Shown here piece by piece: positions 34,601-46,395 of a stretch of 64,000 bases of DNA; the stretch's first letter is position 1, and each line of letters opens with the position of its first letter. The stretch comes from Bidens hawaiensis. Its lineage: Eukaryota; Streptophyta; Magnoliopsida; Asterales; Asteraceae. A program made the translations under genes and the position numbers. Where the stretch lies: NCBI GenBank assembly GCA_021521415.1, contig JAIQDT010000027.1:953001-1017000 (forward strand), read 5' to 3'. The notes beneath the pieces are model-generated. The model saw only the letters and a program-made list of their open reading frames with translations. It was not told the DNA's origin and did not search any database.

Positions 34601-35905
34601 GATACTTCTGCGCTTCATAAGGGTGATGACGCTGGTGGTCATGCCGCTTCTCTCACCTCGGACCGAAATGATCTCGCCGGAAGGGGTGGTAATATGGACT
34701 ATCTTATCGTGGCATATAATCTCCGCTCGGTTCTCGGATAACCAGTCCATGCCGACAACGACATCGAAACTACTAAGCGTAAAAGGAATAAGGTCGATAT
34801 CAAAGATATGACCTGACAGTTTTAACTTACATCCCACAAGTACATGAGTCGTTACTATGGTCTTACCATCAGCTAATTCAACAGGAAACTTAGCATCTAA
34901 CGGAATTGGAGTTACGTCTAAGAGTTGACTAAAGGCTTTCGACACAAAACTCCTATCAGCTCCAGTGTCAAACAATACAGAAGCAAAACAATCGTTTACA
35001 GGGAACTTACCAGTCACCACGTGCGGATCATTGCGGGCTTGACCCGACCCAATCACAAACGCTCTTCCCTTGCCATTGCTTCCACCATTACTGCCACTTC
35101 CATTACCCCCATTGTTGTCATTCTGTTTCAGCTTGGGGCAATCTTTTCTGAAATGACCTTCCTGCCCACATTCAAAACATCCCTTCGTCGTCATAGGTGG
35201 CTTAGGAGCACCCTTTGCCGCAAGGTCTCCTCTACATTCTTTCGCTTGGTGACCCATCTTTCCGCATCTCTGACACTTGGCACGGTCACACTGGCCAACA
35301 TGATGATAGTTGCATCTGTTGCACTTTGGATATTTCCCAGCATATCCGCTCGAAACCTGCCCGCTACCGTTGTTGTTGTTGTTGTGATTCTGAGTGTTAA
35401 AGCTCCGAGTGAATTCGGGCTTACGGTAGTGTTGTTGCGGTGGGAGGTTCGAGGATGAAGATCTGGTGTTGTCAAACTTCCTCTTCCCGCTGTTCGGGTT
35501 GCTGTTGCTGTTATTGTCGTTACTCTGGTTGTCACGGGCTTTAACGGTCGAACCCCTAGGTGGTAACGCACCTTGGGTCACAGCCTGATCCGTCAGTTTG
35601 TGAGCTAAACGGATCGCTTGTTGAATCGTGGCTGGTCTGGAAGACGTCACCATGCCCTGAATCTGTGGTGCTAACCCATCAATGTACATTTCGATCCTCT
35701 TGCTCGGCGGATCCACCATCCGCGGACACATCACAGCCAACTCGTGAGAACGAGTAGTGTAGGCTTCGATTTCCGAACCCACCATCTTCAGTGACCAAAA
35801 CTCCGACCCCAACTTTGAAATCTCTTCTCTCGGACAATACTCCTCTCGCATCGTGCTTTTGAACTCCTCTCAGTTCATCGCGTTAGCCAGTTCCAATCCA
35901 AGGAT
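31648..35905 (-). pseudogene. gag-pol: Gag-Pol of G2 (5' end deleted, several breaks)
   Basis: The domain order equals G1: truncated capsid, zinc knuckles (near 35280 and 35180), protease [10 protein letters not shown] with FIDD near 33960, RNase H, integrase, chromodomain. Breaks relative to G1: a 1-base loss near 34615 (after ITLMK), a 1-base loss near 34138 (after DLRSG), a stop at 33874-33876 (TAT to TAA), the TAA at 33613-33615 shared with G1, a TGA near 31996 (CGA to TGA) and a stop near 31944. The RT arginine that is a stop in G1 is still coded here. Long intact stretches, such as 31996-33594, show that decay is modest. Confidence 0.92.
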
Positions 35906-36670
35906 CTGCACATTTGTACATCGTCTGTTGACACCTCTGAGTGTGCCTCTGGCTCAGCCGGTTCTTCCTCCGGTTCTTCTTCGGGTTCCTCCTCGGGATC
36001 TTCCTCAGGCTCCTCTTCGGGGTCTTCTTCAGGTTCCACTTCAGGCTCTTCCCCAGGCTCGGCCTCAGGCTCTGCCTCAGGTTCAGCTGCGTTCTGAGCA
36101 AGTTGCATTTGTAAGACATCGCAACGCTCTAGAGCTATCTCGGTTCGGGTCCTTGCTTCTTGGAGTTGCTCTTTCAAGTCTATCATCTCAGCTTGCATCT
36201 TCATCATAACCTTCGTTTGCTGATCACTAGCCTCTCGCATTTCCTTCATTGCCGCTGCCATGCGGGCAATCTCCTCCTTAGTCTCGGTTCCGTCTTTTAA
36301 CATTCTGGAAACGTTCTCCCTCGTATAGCGCATGTAACCCACGTCACACTCCAAGCATGAAACAACAGCTGCGAGAACTCTCTCTACAGGTTCGGTTATG
36401 GGTGGTAGGGTGTTGGGATAAGCAGGATGGTTCGGGTGAGGTAACGGGGGAACTTGTTCGCGATAGACCATACGTCTGATCATGTTAGGGTACCATTCCC
36501 AGCTAATGTCGTTTTTCGTAAATGCCTCCGGATAGGCGGTACCTCTTCGGTGCTGGAGCTTCGAGTTCCGGGACTACTCGGGGTGGCGATGCGGTAGGTA
36601 TCTACGGTTCTTTCCCGTGAGCATGAGTCATCGGATCGGATGATGATGATGATGATGGCGGCGTCGACAT
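35906..36670 (-). pseudogene. Extra ORF of G2, fused to mid-gag by deletion
   Basis: Homologue of the G1 extra ORF. The same start (ATG at 36670, MSTPP) is followed after about 20 codons by a TAG and then a frame change. From 36483 the frame is open, covering YREQVPPL, the coiled coil and an EPEA/EPEE repeat of different length and order. Instead of the G1 stop, the frame runs through a deletion junction near 35906-35930 into gag DNA read out of frame (MCRSLDWNWLTR). The coiled coil is better conserved than the acidic repeat. Confidence 0.82.
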
Positions 36671-36830
36671 TCCTTCAGGTAAGCCGTGTATGCGCGCGCG
36701 TATGAGTGAAAGAGGTAAAGAGATAAGATTACAAGACTACACAAACCTATGCAGTGCGTATCATTATAACTAATGGGTCGTCGCAGTTATAGTCTAGTAT
36801 GCATGCAGCTTCTAGTTCGCTATAATCAAT

Positions 36831-36843
36831 GGCTCTGATACCA
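36831..36843 (-). promoter_or_regulatory. Primer-binding site of G2
   Basis: On the minus strand TGGTATCAGAGCC begins 3 bases after the 5' LTR end, as in G1, and is complementary to the initiator tRNA-Met 3' end. Confidence 0.92.
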
Positions 36844-36846
36844 ATC

Positions 36847-39583
36847 TGTCACACCCTCAAAATCCATTAACGGAGTTTTACCGTCAGAGGGTGTGAACTA
36901 ACAGGATCGGAATCATCAGTTATAATCAAACCATAAAAACGTTTAAATGAAAATAAGTGCGGAAGCGTAAAACCATAGAAACAATGTTACGTCACGCAGG
37001 ACGATTTAAAACCAATGATAACAGTTAAAAGTACGTTTGCATAGTTAAAAGTTTTTCAAGCAATGCATGTTCCTAAACCGCGCGCCCGCCTTGGCTACCT
37101 GAGAATAACATACTAAAAGTGTCAACACAAGGTTGGTGAGTTCACAATTTATATAAAATAAATCGTTTAGCGTTTGCGTTCAGCGTTTTACGTTAAGCGT
37201 TTTGCGTAACCACGTTACGGCGTTTTGCGTTAAGCGTTTTGCGTAACCGCGTTACGGCGTCTTGCGTTAAGAGTTTTGCGTAACTACGTTACGGCGTTTT
37301 GCGTTACCAGATAGTGTTATGTCAAATTATATATCGATAGGTAGCTAGTCTATACAACAAGTATTACTAAGTGTTCGACACGAAAGCTGACTCGTTTAGT
37401 AAGTGCCTTGTCACCAGGTCCTCCAGACCATGGTACGTATTAGCCAAAATTACACCCGCTCGACCTCCAGTCGTGTTTAGCGTTGGGTGGGGTTTGTCAA
37501 ACCCAGTAGTACTACTCAACAGTGACTCGCTATTCTAAATATTAACCGGTTCGATGTGTAGGACTTCAAATGTTTCGTTTGCCACTTAGCCTTTACAAGT
37601 GATATATAATTTATAACAAAATCTTAAATGCGTTGTGGAGTATGTGATCTCCCCCAAGTGAAAAACGTTTGAAAACAGTTTAAAGAGGGGAAAGTGAAAC
37701 TCACTGTTTGCGAAGAATTTCCCAAAATAAATCACCAAGAAGCGCGTCACCGAAAAACTCTCTCTAACGTTCTAAAACAACAAAGAGATTTTTCTAAGTG
37801 TCGGAATATTATCGAGTCTCTAGACCCGGCACATAATACCTATGCACATAACATGTTTCGTGTTTCGTTTGTGAATCGTGTGTGACTTTAACAAGTGTTT
37901 TTGTGACACATTACATGTGTAATCAATCATATACGTGTCATGTATTCATAAAGTACATCACTATCAATTATTCCCCGTAAGGGCATTTTGGTCAACAAAT
38001 AACAATTAACTAGCCATTATTCCCCATGAGGGCAATTTGGTCAAATCATGGCAATCAATTAGCAATTATTCCCCGCAAGGGTATTTTGGTCAAAACATAA
38101 CAATTATCTTGCAATCATTCCCCTCAAGGGCAATTTGGTCATAACACGATAATAAATTAGCAAGTATCATATTTCATGCATTTTCACAAAACTCAGCAGC
38201 TAGTTTCACCGAGACAGAAATCCTACTAGAAAGATTGTACTATTTCACCGATCATAGCATTTCAATTAATTTACCAAAAATCATCACAGAAGCACATATG
38301 TCTTAGGTTTCCTGAACATATTTTATTACATTTTTATTCCTCATTGTTTTCTCACAATCATCAAATCATTACAGCAAACTCATAACAGTCAGATTCATGC
38401 ACAACAGAATGTTATTTGCAATTCCCGTTAAAAGAAAAATCCAATAAATGCAAGACCATTTGGGTTTGGTTCCTAACTCAATGAGTCAACTTCAAGAAGT
38501 GGAAACAACCCAATTGGTCTCGTAGTTCATGAGATATAACATTTACAACATAACCTAACAGCAGGTCTAACAGCTCAGCTTTGCACAACATTTTTGTAAA
38601 ATCATAAAAGTTAACTTCTACTTGTCCAAAAATTACAAATTTATACTTTATAGAAACTAGACTCAACCTAGTTTACTGTAGTACCCACAATCTCATCCAA
38701 CTTTCACGTTTACACTTCGTTACAGTCACTTAAACATCGTATACACATTCTGTCCAGAATCTGTTTTCATCCAAACTCAACATAATAACAATCTATGAAC
38801 TATCATGCATCCATATAACCCTCTAGACTCCATAAACACCATCTATGCACATCAATTTCACATTACATACAAGATTAGGGTTTTTGTTTGAACTCAAATC
38901 ATAGACACAACAATCAACATGTAACAACATCAATACTAGTTATCAATCATCACTAATTCAACAACAATCATGTTAGCTATGTACATACTCAAAATCGGCA
39001 GCCTAGGGTTTGTGGTTAACCCAACAAACATCAAAATCAAGCAACAAGATTGTAAAGGATGATCAATTATACCTTCCTAGCACCTAGTTCTTCAATCAAA
39101 CACTTGATTTGATGGTTGAATGTGTGTATAGAGTGGACGGCAGCCAAGGGTTCACAAGGGAAAGAGGCCGATCGGACTTGAGGTTAATAATAAGAAGTTA
39201 GGGTTAAGTTATTAAGGTTATATTTATAGACATACAAGTTACACTCAAGTCCCTCCACTTCCAATTGTTGTTTTTCTAACTTAACTAACTTAGTTCTTGT
39301 TTCTTGTCTAGCATTACACACCATATAATCAAGTAACACATATGTTAACACATAATAATCCCATAATTATTATGTTGACGTTTTTCGTTTATTCCTCAAT
39401 CGTTTGCGTCAACTCGTTTGCGTTTCGGTGCAAATCCCGAAAGACTACACATGTAGTAAGTGTTAAGCGTCATTTAAACCCTAGTTTAAATGTAATGAAG
39501 TGTGCGTTATAGATTTAGTGATCTTAAGTTTGAATTGACGGAGTTGAGTTAACGGAGTTAACCTGAAATTGACGATTGTCACA
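36847..39583 (-). repeat. 5' LTR of G2
   Basis: 2737 bp, closely matching the left LTR, with the 49-bp units at 37970-38165. It carries one more GTTACG/AACGC unit near 37190-37300 than its partner. Its outer end is followed by the duplication AAGAG. Confidence 0.95.
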
Positions 39584-39588
39584 AAGAG

Positions 39589-40018
39589 GGAATAAAGAGT
39601 TCTCTGTCTCCAGCTGTCAGACCAAAGACCCATGGCCAATCAAAGGGGTTCTCGGTTGACTTTTGTTGACCGAGATCTCCTGGCTTTACCCTAGAACTCA
39701 CGTTCTCGGTTGACTTTCGTAGACCGAAATCACCTGGTTTTGACCGAGAACTCATGTTCTCGGTTAATCTTGACAGAAAACATTATCCTTTGACCGAAAA
39801 CTTCATTGTTTGACCGAGATCTCCCCTGTGGACAGAAAACTCAATGCTGGACCGAAATCCATTATAATATTGTTATTATTTTTCTTTTGTGGTCTACCTA
39901 ATATGATTTTGTCATCATTGGCCCCTCATGTTTTAAAATTTGTTAATTGTAACTCCTTGCTTATAAATGTCACTCTAGTCAAGTATATACTTACTAATTT
40001 GACTCGTTTGGTGTAGTA
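39589..40018 (+). other. Copia spacer with GTTCTCGGTTGAC / GACCGAGA words
   Basis: No ORF. Bases 39648-39850 carry alternating TTCTCGGTTGAC and TTGACCGAGA words, so many pairs can fold back on each other. The array is related to the one in the 5' leader at 8300-8600. It leads directly to the ATG of the extra ORF at 40019. Confidence 0.75.
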
Positions 40019-42532
40019 ATGGCTGATCAGGCTCCCTTAAAGTTTGTGGACACACATAACATAGCTGGACACCTATTTGATCCACCACTTATTCACAAGG
40101 AGTTCAAATACATGATTGTCGGTCTCAACACTTGCAGGATATCTCACGCCTTACGAGAAAATCCAGTCATTCGCAAGAAAAAGATTACTTACTTTTGGAG
40201 CAATGCCTCAATAAATAAACGAGGGCCAGGTGGAGTTGTGACGATAGACTCCAAAGTACAAAAGAAGCCGGCCGTCATCACAGAGGCCATCATACGGAAG
40301 GTGCTTTTGTTTGGGGATCAACCTGATTACCCAACGGAATACTCGACTACTACTGTCTCTTAGGTGCTTACAAGAATGGGTTACGAGGGAATCTATCCTC
40401 CAGCAATCAAGAAACTGTTTCACCCATACTGGAGATTCTTGATACACACGTCCTTTACATGTGTGTTGGGACGAAAGGGAGCATCCGATGAGATTAGCCA
40501 CACGCAGATGTCGGCTGTGGTTGCTCTGATCATGGATTGGAATTTCAACTATTCCAAGTTCGTTTTTGATGAGATGATGAGCAACAGAAAAGGGAAGAAG
40601 AAGGAGATGTTTCTCATGTATCCTCAATTTTTACAGATGATTTTTGACTCACATTACACTGACCTTGTCAAATCTGTTGAAACATTCGATATGAAGTCGA
40701 TGGGACCCAATACTTTTGGGTTGATGAAGCAGTCCAGGAAAGGATCAAAGATCGTTTATCAGGGCCTTCATGCTTTGGTCAAATTGGGCCGGTTTACCGA
40801 AACAAAAGCTGTTCCTGTTATAGCTCAAGTGGCTGATGAACATGTAGCGCCAACTCAAAGGTGTGTTGCTACACTTGAGATCTATGACGATGATGAAGAG
40901 ACAGAACACCGTGACACCGTTAGTGCTCCGACTGTTGAGCAACTAACAGATTTTGAGACTTTTAAAGAATTACTACAGTCAACTGCATTGAAGCCTCCTC
41001 AAGCAGCTACTGTAAATGAAGATAATGAAGATATCCCCGAGGAACCAGCCACCGATCTCATTACACATAAACGAAGGAAGAATGATCTGAGACTTGGCGT
41101 GCTGGTGATTGAAGATGAAACAACCACACCGTCAACAACAACAACCCCACAACAAGAATCACATCAGCCTGAGTCGATTGCTCCTGAGACTCATGTTGAT
41201 CCAAATCCATCCTCTGCCGAGCCTCATACTCAAGGTTTAATTTTTGATGACATTGCTCATGAGATTGATTTTCAGGCAAACATTCCACACACTGATGAGG
41301 CCTATATTCCATACACTGATGCTCCTTCTGGATCATCTGACCCAATCAGTCAGGGTCAGTCAAGTTTTGGTGTTTCTGATAAGATTGCTCATATTCTTGC
41401 CATGCAAGAAAAATTTATACAGAACAAAGGCAAGGGAGTCGTGCTTGAAGATGCTCCCGTTGATGTACAAGCTCTTCAACGTCGAGTTTTTGAACTCGAA
41501 CAAGACTCTGTCGTCAAGGATGTACGCATTCAAGAAGGGGAAGCTAGTAACACTGATAGAGATTCCAAGATTAAAGAGCTTCAGTCTAATATGGGAGAAT
41601 TAACTACTATATATCTAGACCTCCAACAAAAACTTGTTCAAAAGTTTGGAGATGAATTCAAGAGTATTGATGATGTAACTTCAAAGATGCCCAACGTTGA
41701 TCAAGGTGGTAGCTCTACTGCTCGTCCAGTTGCAAACATAGATGAATCTGAGATGCTGAAACAGTATATGTCTGCACCTCCAATTACCAAAGAGAAATCA
41801 GATAGAATTCAGAAGAAGCTGCTGGTGATGAAAAACTCCAATCAGAATGTTTAGTCATCCGATCATCCAGACAGGTTCGTTTTCACCTTTCCAAAGGGAT
41901 TTTCAGATAAATATGGAGATCGCTCTGGAGTTGTGTCATGGGGTTTAGATGCTGAAAAGAACATGTGATGGGTTAAACGGAAGTCCGAGGCTATTGAGTA
42001 CTACAAGAAGATGAAAGCTTTTGGATCTTGGACAAAGGTGGATCTTAGTGACTTGATAAATGCCCCTTTCCACAACCCAACAAACGAAAAACGAGGTATT
42101 GATTTCTAGAACTTCCTAAAAAACCAAGTTGATCGAGGGTTTCCGAACATGACAACTGCTGAATCATTCTTGAAGAAAGCAAAGGGGGTCAAAGATCCAA
42201 GAACAGGAAGAACCATGGTCAACGTTATGTGGCCTGCAACAAATAAGGCTACTCATATTCCTGTGCCTAAAGCTATTCTAGATGGTACTCTGGACAACAT
42301 GAGGTTCTAGATGTATGATAGTGAGACTGCCACCGTTGTTATACGTTTACAAAAGGGCAAGGGGCAGTTCAGATTTGTTAATCCAAGAGAATTTCTTAAG
42401 TTACGGGAAAGAGATATCAAGACTCTCAGTACATTTCAGATAATTGCTGATCCAATTTTTGAAGCGGCTGCAAAGAATTCACAAGTATGGCAGCTTCCAT
42501 TATCAGGACCAAGTTTTGGGCAGGTGCTTTGA
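40019..42532 (+). pseudogene. Extra 3' ORF of the Copia element (env-like position), broken by stops
   Basis: One frame of about 838 codons from ATG 40019 (MADQAPLKFVDTHN), with stops at 40361, 41852, 41966, 42107 and 42308. Residues 1-240 form a conserved-looking globular part (ALRENPVI, RMGYEGIYPPAIKKL, PYWRFLIH, EMMSNRKGKKKEMFLMYPQFLQMI). Residues about 240-460 are acidic, Thr/Pro-rich and probably disordered, and 480-550 form a coiled coil (LQRRVFELEQDSVVKD). The tail (WGLDAEKN, KGQFRFVNPREFL) is basic. I see no signal peptide or membrane segment, so envelope function is not supported. Similar ORFs occur downstream of pol in sirevirus-like Copia elements of Asteraceae; function unknown. 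Confidence 0.82.
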
Positions 42533-42579
42533 AAGACGCTGACATTGATTACATGGAGCATGACTGAGAACCAAGCTAC

Positions 42580-42594
42580 AAACCAAGGGGAGAT
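42580..42594 (+). promoter_or_regulatory. Polypurine tract of C1
   Basis: AACCAAGGGGAGAT directly precedes the TG of the 3' LTR and is the expected plus-strand primer. Confidence 0.85.
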
Positions 42595-42967
42595 TGTTGG
42601 GCCTAGTTTAGATTGTTTGTACTTAGTTTGTTAGTTTTGGGTTGCGTATGTAAACCGAGATCCTTATGGATCTCGGTGGGCTTTGGGCTATGGATGGGTT
42701 GCATGTTGGCTACCCTATATATAGTTTACTTATTGTATAGGGTTTGGTTGTTCATTCAATTGTTAAGCTTTGCCATCTAAGGTTGTTTGGACGAATAGTA
42801 ATCATAGTGCTTAAGCACCCGACGTATAATATTGCGTGTGTGTTGAAGCAATTCCTCGTGTTCTACGTGTTTGTGTTCTTTTTTCTTGAATCATCTAGTG
42901 TTGGATTTCCGCACCAACATCTAGATTAGTTGATATCATAATTGAAAGAACCGTCTTGGACCTTACA
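42595..42967 (+). repeat. 3' LTR of C1
   Basis: 373 bp, TGTTGGGC to CTTACA, collinear with the 5' LTR. Small differences include GGATGGG against GGATGGGC and a 4-base change near 42825. It is followed by the duplication AAGCC (42968-42972). Confidence 0.94.
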
Positions 42968-45033
42968 AAGCCAATTGATGGTGAGCCGCTGTCTCTATAC
43001 TTAGCCGTATCAGGTAATGCAGTTAGTGCTGTTCTGGCCAAGGATCATGAAGGACAACAAAACCCGATATATTATGTAAGTAAAAGCCTTTTAGATGCAG
43101 AGGTCAGAAAGCCAGAATTGTCAGGAAGGATGGCCAGGTGGGCCGTGAAGCTGAGTGCATATGATATTCAGTATGAGCCCAGAACAACCATTAAGTCAAA
43201 AGCGCTTGCAGACTTTGTGGCTGATTTCAGTAGTGACATGTAGAAGGAAGCTGATCTAGAGGTCCAACAACTAGAAGAAACTATGGATCCTTGGATCCTC
43301 TTCACAGATGGAGCATCCAATGTAAGAGGATCATGATTAGGTATCTTACTGAAATCGCCACAGGGGGACATAATAGCCAGTCCATTGCATGTGCATTTAA
43401 AGCCACCAATAACGAGGCAAAATATGAAGCACTTATCGCAGGTTCACTTTTAGCCAAACAAATGAGGATCAGGTATCTTTAAGTTTATATAGATTCTTTA
43501 CTTATTACTAACCACTTTAACAACTCTTATACCGTGAAAGGTGAGAATGTGATCAAGTATTTAGAAATTGTGAAGGAGTTAGAGAAATTCTTCGAGTTGT
43601 TTAGTCTCATGCAGGTACCAAGAGAACATGAAGTTGTGGAAAACTTAGCATATTAGCATCATCATTGAAGATCCCGGATGATGTAAAGATACCTATCATT
43701 CATATATTGTCTCCAGCAATTGGAGAACATGAAGCTGTGGAGGTAACAGTGGATTGCACAGAAGAACTTAAGGATCCTTCGTCCTATCCAAAACAGGATC
43801 TTGTATCCTTCAAATTAAGAAATTTCTCCAAGATGGAGAAATGCCTAAAGGGGAAAGCCATAAATCTTTCAGATTGAAGGTATCACAATTCATTATTTTA
43901 AAAGATACTGTATATAAAAAATCTCTTGCAGGTCCCGATTTGAGATGCATCGAGGATCCTGAAATACAAGAGGTACTCCAAGACTTCCACGAAGGCGATT
44001 GCGGCAACCACACAGGGGGAAGAGCATTTTTCTCCAGGATACTTAGGACTGGATACTTCTGCCAACGATGAAGATGGATGCAATGGAATACTGAAAGAAT
44101 TGTGATGTTTGCCAAAGGCACGGAAACACCCTTCATCAGCCAGCAGAACTGATGTATCCTATATCCTCTTCATGGCCTTTCATGAAGTGGGGAATGGATT
44201 ATGTTGGCAGGCTACCGAAGGCACCAGGTGGAAAGGTCTTTATGCTTGCTATGACATACTACTTCTCTAAATGGATTGTGGCAGAAGCATTCGTGCAAGT
44301 CCGAGAAAGGGAAGTTGTATCCTTCATTAAAAGAAACATTATAACTAGATTTGGTATCCTATTTGAAATTGTTTATGATAATGGATCCCAGTTTAATGGG
44401 AAAAGAACTACTAACTTTTGTGAAAGTTAGGGCATCAAGATGATAACTTCTACACCGGTTCACCCTCAAGCCAATGGCCAAGCAGAATCAAGTAACAAGA
44501 TCATCATCAACAACTTGAAGAAGAAAATAGGGTCCAAGAATGGAAAGTGGGCTGAGGAACTTCCTTATGTTCTTTGGGCTGATAGAACAACACCAAAAAA
44601 TGCAACAGGCCAGACACCCTTCTCATTGGTATTTGGATTAGAAGTTGTAATCCTTATAGAGACGGTGGTTCCTATAGCCAGATCAAGCATCCACGATCCT
44701 AAGGCCAATAAAGAAATCCTTCTCAAAGACTTGGATATTGTTGAAGAACTTAGAGACCTAGCCAAGATCAGAATGGCAACGTATCAACAAAGGGTAGCTG
44801 GGGCATAGAACAAGCGTATAAGGATCAGAATATTTCAAGAAGGAGATATGGTCTTGAAGAAAGCCTTCCAAAACACAACCAATCCGGAAAATGGGAAGCT
44901 AGAACCTAAGTGGGAAGGTCCGTATCTGATCGAGTTGGAGGCAGGAAAGGGGGCATATCATTTGCTCACCATGGAAGGCGACAGGTTACCAAGAGCATGG
45001 AATGTTATGCATCTCAAGAAGTACTTTTTCTGA
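42968..45033 (+). pseudogene. pol: Tat-type RNase H, second RNase H and integrase (T1, 3' segment)
   Basis: Continues the frame left at 7729: GEPLSLYLAVSGNAVSAVL (first RNase H). About 43 codons present in T2 are missing after SLLDAE (near 43103). A second RNase H (FTDGASNVRGS, 43300) follows, a hallmark of Tat-lineage elements. Integrase covers 43780-45033 with the zinc domain broken near 44080, core motifs GMDYVGRLP, YDNGSQF and QANGQAES, and C-terminal EPKWEGPYLIELEAGKGAYHL. The stop TGA at 45031 matches T3. Stops at 43241, 44428 and 44806 and frameshifts make it non-functional. Confidence 0.88.
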
Positions 45034-46395
45034 TCAGGATTAAGTATCTTCAGAGGATCGAGTATTCTAAAAGGGTCAAGGATCCTAAAATTGGTAATAT
45101 CTATCTGATCACTTATCTCTTTCAGATTCTTATTAATTTAAGGATAACATATTCTTAAAGTTTGTCTTTTCCAAGTTTCAAATAACAATGCAGGATACTA
45201 ATAAGAGATTCAATGATCAAGAGGTTGGCCACCTCTCCCTCACACTTTAGGTACACTATTGTTCCATTTGGCCTAGCCCACGATTAAGGTATGACCCCCG
45301 ATGGTCATATCTTCCAAGGTTTAAAAGTTTTCACCTTTCTTATAAATTAGAGTTTCTACACTCTCGCCTGGAGCGCACACTATCCAACGTATAGTCCGGG
45401 GTAGCAAGACCAGTACACGCTTAGTGGCTGACAATTTCGTTGTCTTTGGCTATATGGAGGATCCTACAATTTATGGTAGACGTACCATACCACCGGTTTA
45501 TAACATTTTCATGTTTTCTCAAGACAGATGTTTCTAACATTTTCATGTTAGCTAAGATTTTGGCGTTTTCACGTCACTCACGTTTGGGCTAAATCCCGGT
45601 TTGGGCGAGTCCCCAGTTAACATCTGTATCTTTGGGCCAGTCCCCAGCTTGGGCTTGTCCCCAGTTACACGGGTTTGTCCCTAGTTGCACGGGCTTGTCC
45701 CCAGTTTATCTATGGGATTGTCAATAATTTATTGAGTTTAATCCCGGTATCCTAAGTTTAATTATGAGGATCACATAAGTAACAACAGTTGTGGATTCAA
45801 GATCCTTAATTACGCTTTACAAGGATCATAGAAGGATCGATACTTACGGTAACTTAGGTCTAATTAGACCATATGGTATGATTTCTAGTTATCAATTTAC
45901 GTTTACTCTACTAAGAGCTTTCATTAATTCTTTTTGTAAAGACTATATTTTCTTAGTATATCTTGTATAAGGATACTCTATCCTTAAAACTTTTTATTCA
46001 ATGATATTTTTTCAAGCTTTAAACAAGACTAAGACTTTATCAAACCTACTTTGAGAATAATAAATAACACATAAATAGCCAAAAGATTTAAATTATTATT
46101 AAGTCACCGGGAATTACCCAAAATCCTTATCCCGAATTTCACCATTTAAACATGGACTATCCACCCGGGTTAAGCAGGTGTTACTAATTGTTTGACAAAG
46201 TGCAGGAAAATAAACAGGGGCATCAAAGGCTTCATCCCCACAAACAGAGGATCCCTCCACCTTTGCTACTCCTAGAAGTTTTCTTAAGGATCATGGATCC
46301 TCTTTCCTAGTTACTATTATCCATTACAGACCATTATCCAATATTCATAAAAACATAACCAAACAAATAAAAACCGGGCTCTGGCCTTGTCTTTG
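45034..46395 (+). other. Post-pol non-coding region of T1
   Basis: About 1.36 kb, collinear with 58174-59549 in T3. It contains three small TTTC/GAAA-loop hairpins (45502-45577), tandem GGGCTTGTCCCCAGTT-type words (45600-45715) and a conserved block at 45360-45475 that is nearly the same in T3. No ORF is supported. Many GGATCC and ATCCTTAA words occur. Confidence 0.7.

Larger units (their letters stand above)
28803..39583 (-). mobile_element. Tekay/Del-type Ty3 chromovirus G2, internally deleted
   Basis: Same family as G1 but on the minus strand, 10.8 kb, flanked by AAGAG on both sides (28798-28802, 39584-39588). The LTRs are 2714 (left, 3') and 2737 bp (right, 5'). It has the primer site, the extra ORF and gag-pol in the same order as G1. 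About 585 bases are lost between the end of the extra ORF and mid-capsid. The LTRs carry four copies of a 49-bp unit that is single in G1. It is inserted in the Copia element between pol and the extra 3' ORF. Confidence 0.95.
7730..42967 (+). mobile_element. Copia-type LTR retrotransposon C1, with three nested insertions
   Basis: C1 is bounded by 370- and 373-bp LTRs and the 5-bp duplication AAGCC. Gene order is gag, protease, integrase, RT, RNase H, which defines Copia (Pseudoviridae) rather than Ty3. Two zinc knuckles in gag, a long extra ORF between pol and the 3' LTR and the protein text resemble sireviruses of Asteraceae, although sirevirus LTRs are usually longer. Removing the nested MITE (10684-11137), G1 (12944-24060) and G2 (28803-39583) leaves about 12.9 kb of original element. 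All its genes carry stops or frameshifts. Confidence 0.92.

Noticed and set aside
40019..42532. Host gene of the longin/synaptobrevin type, a label often given to similar ORFs in automatic annotation
   Set aside because: It lies inside the Copia element just before the polypurine tract and shows no longin or SNARE motif that I can see.
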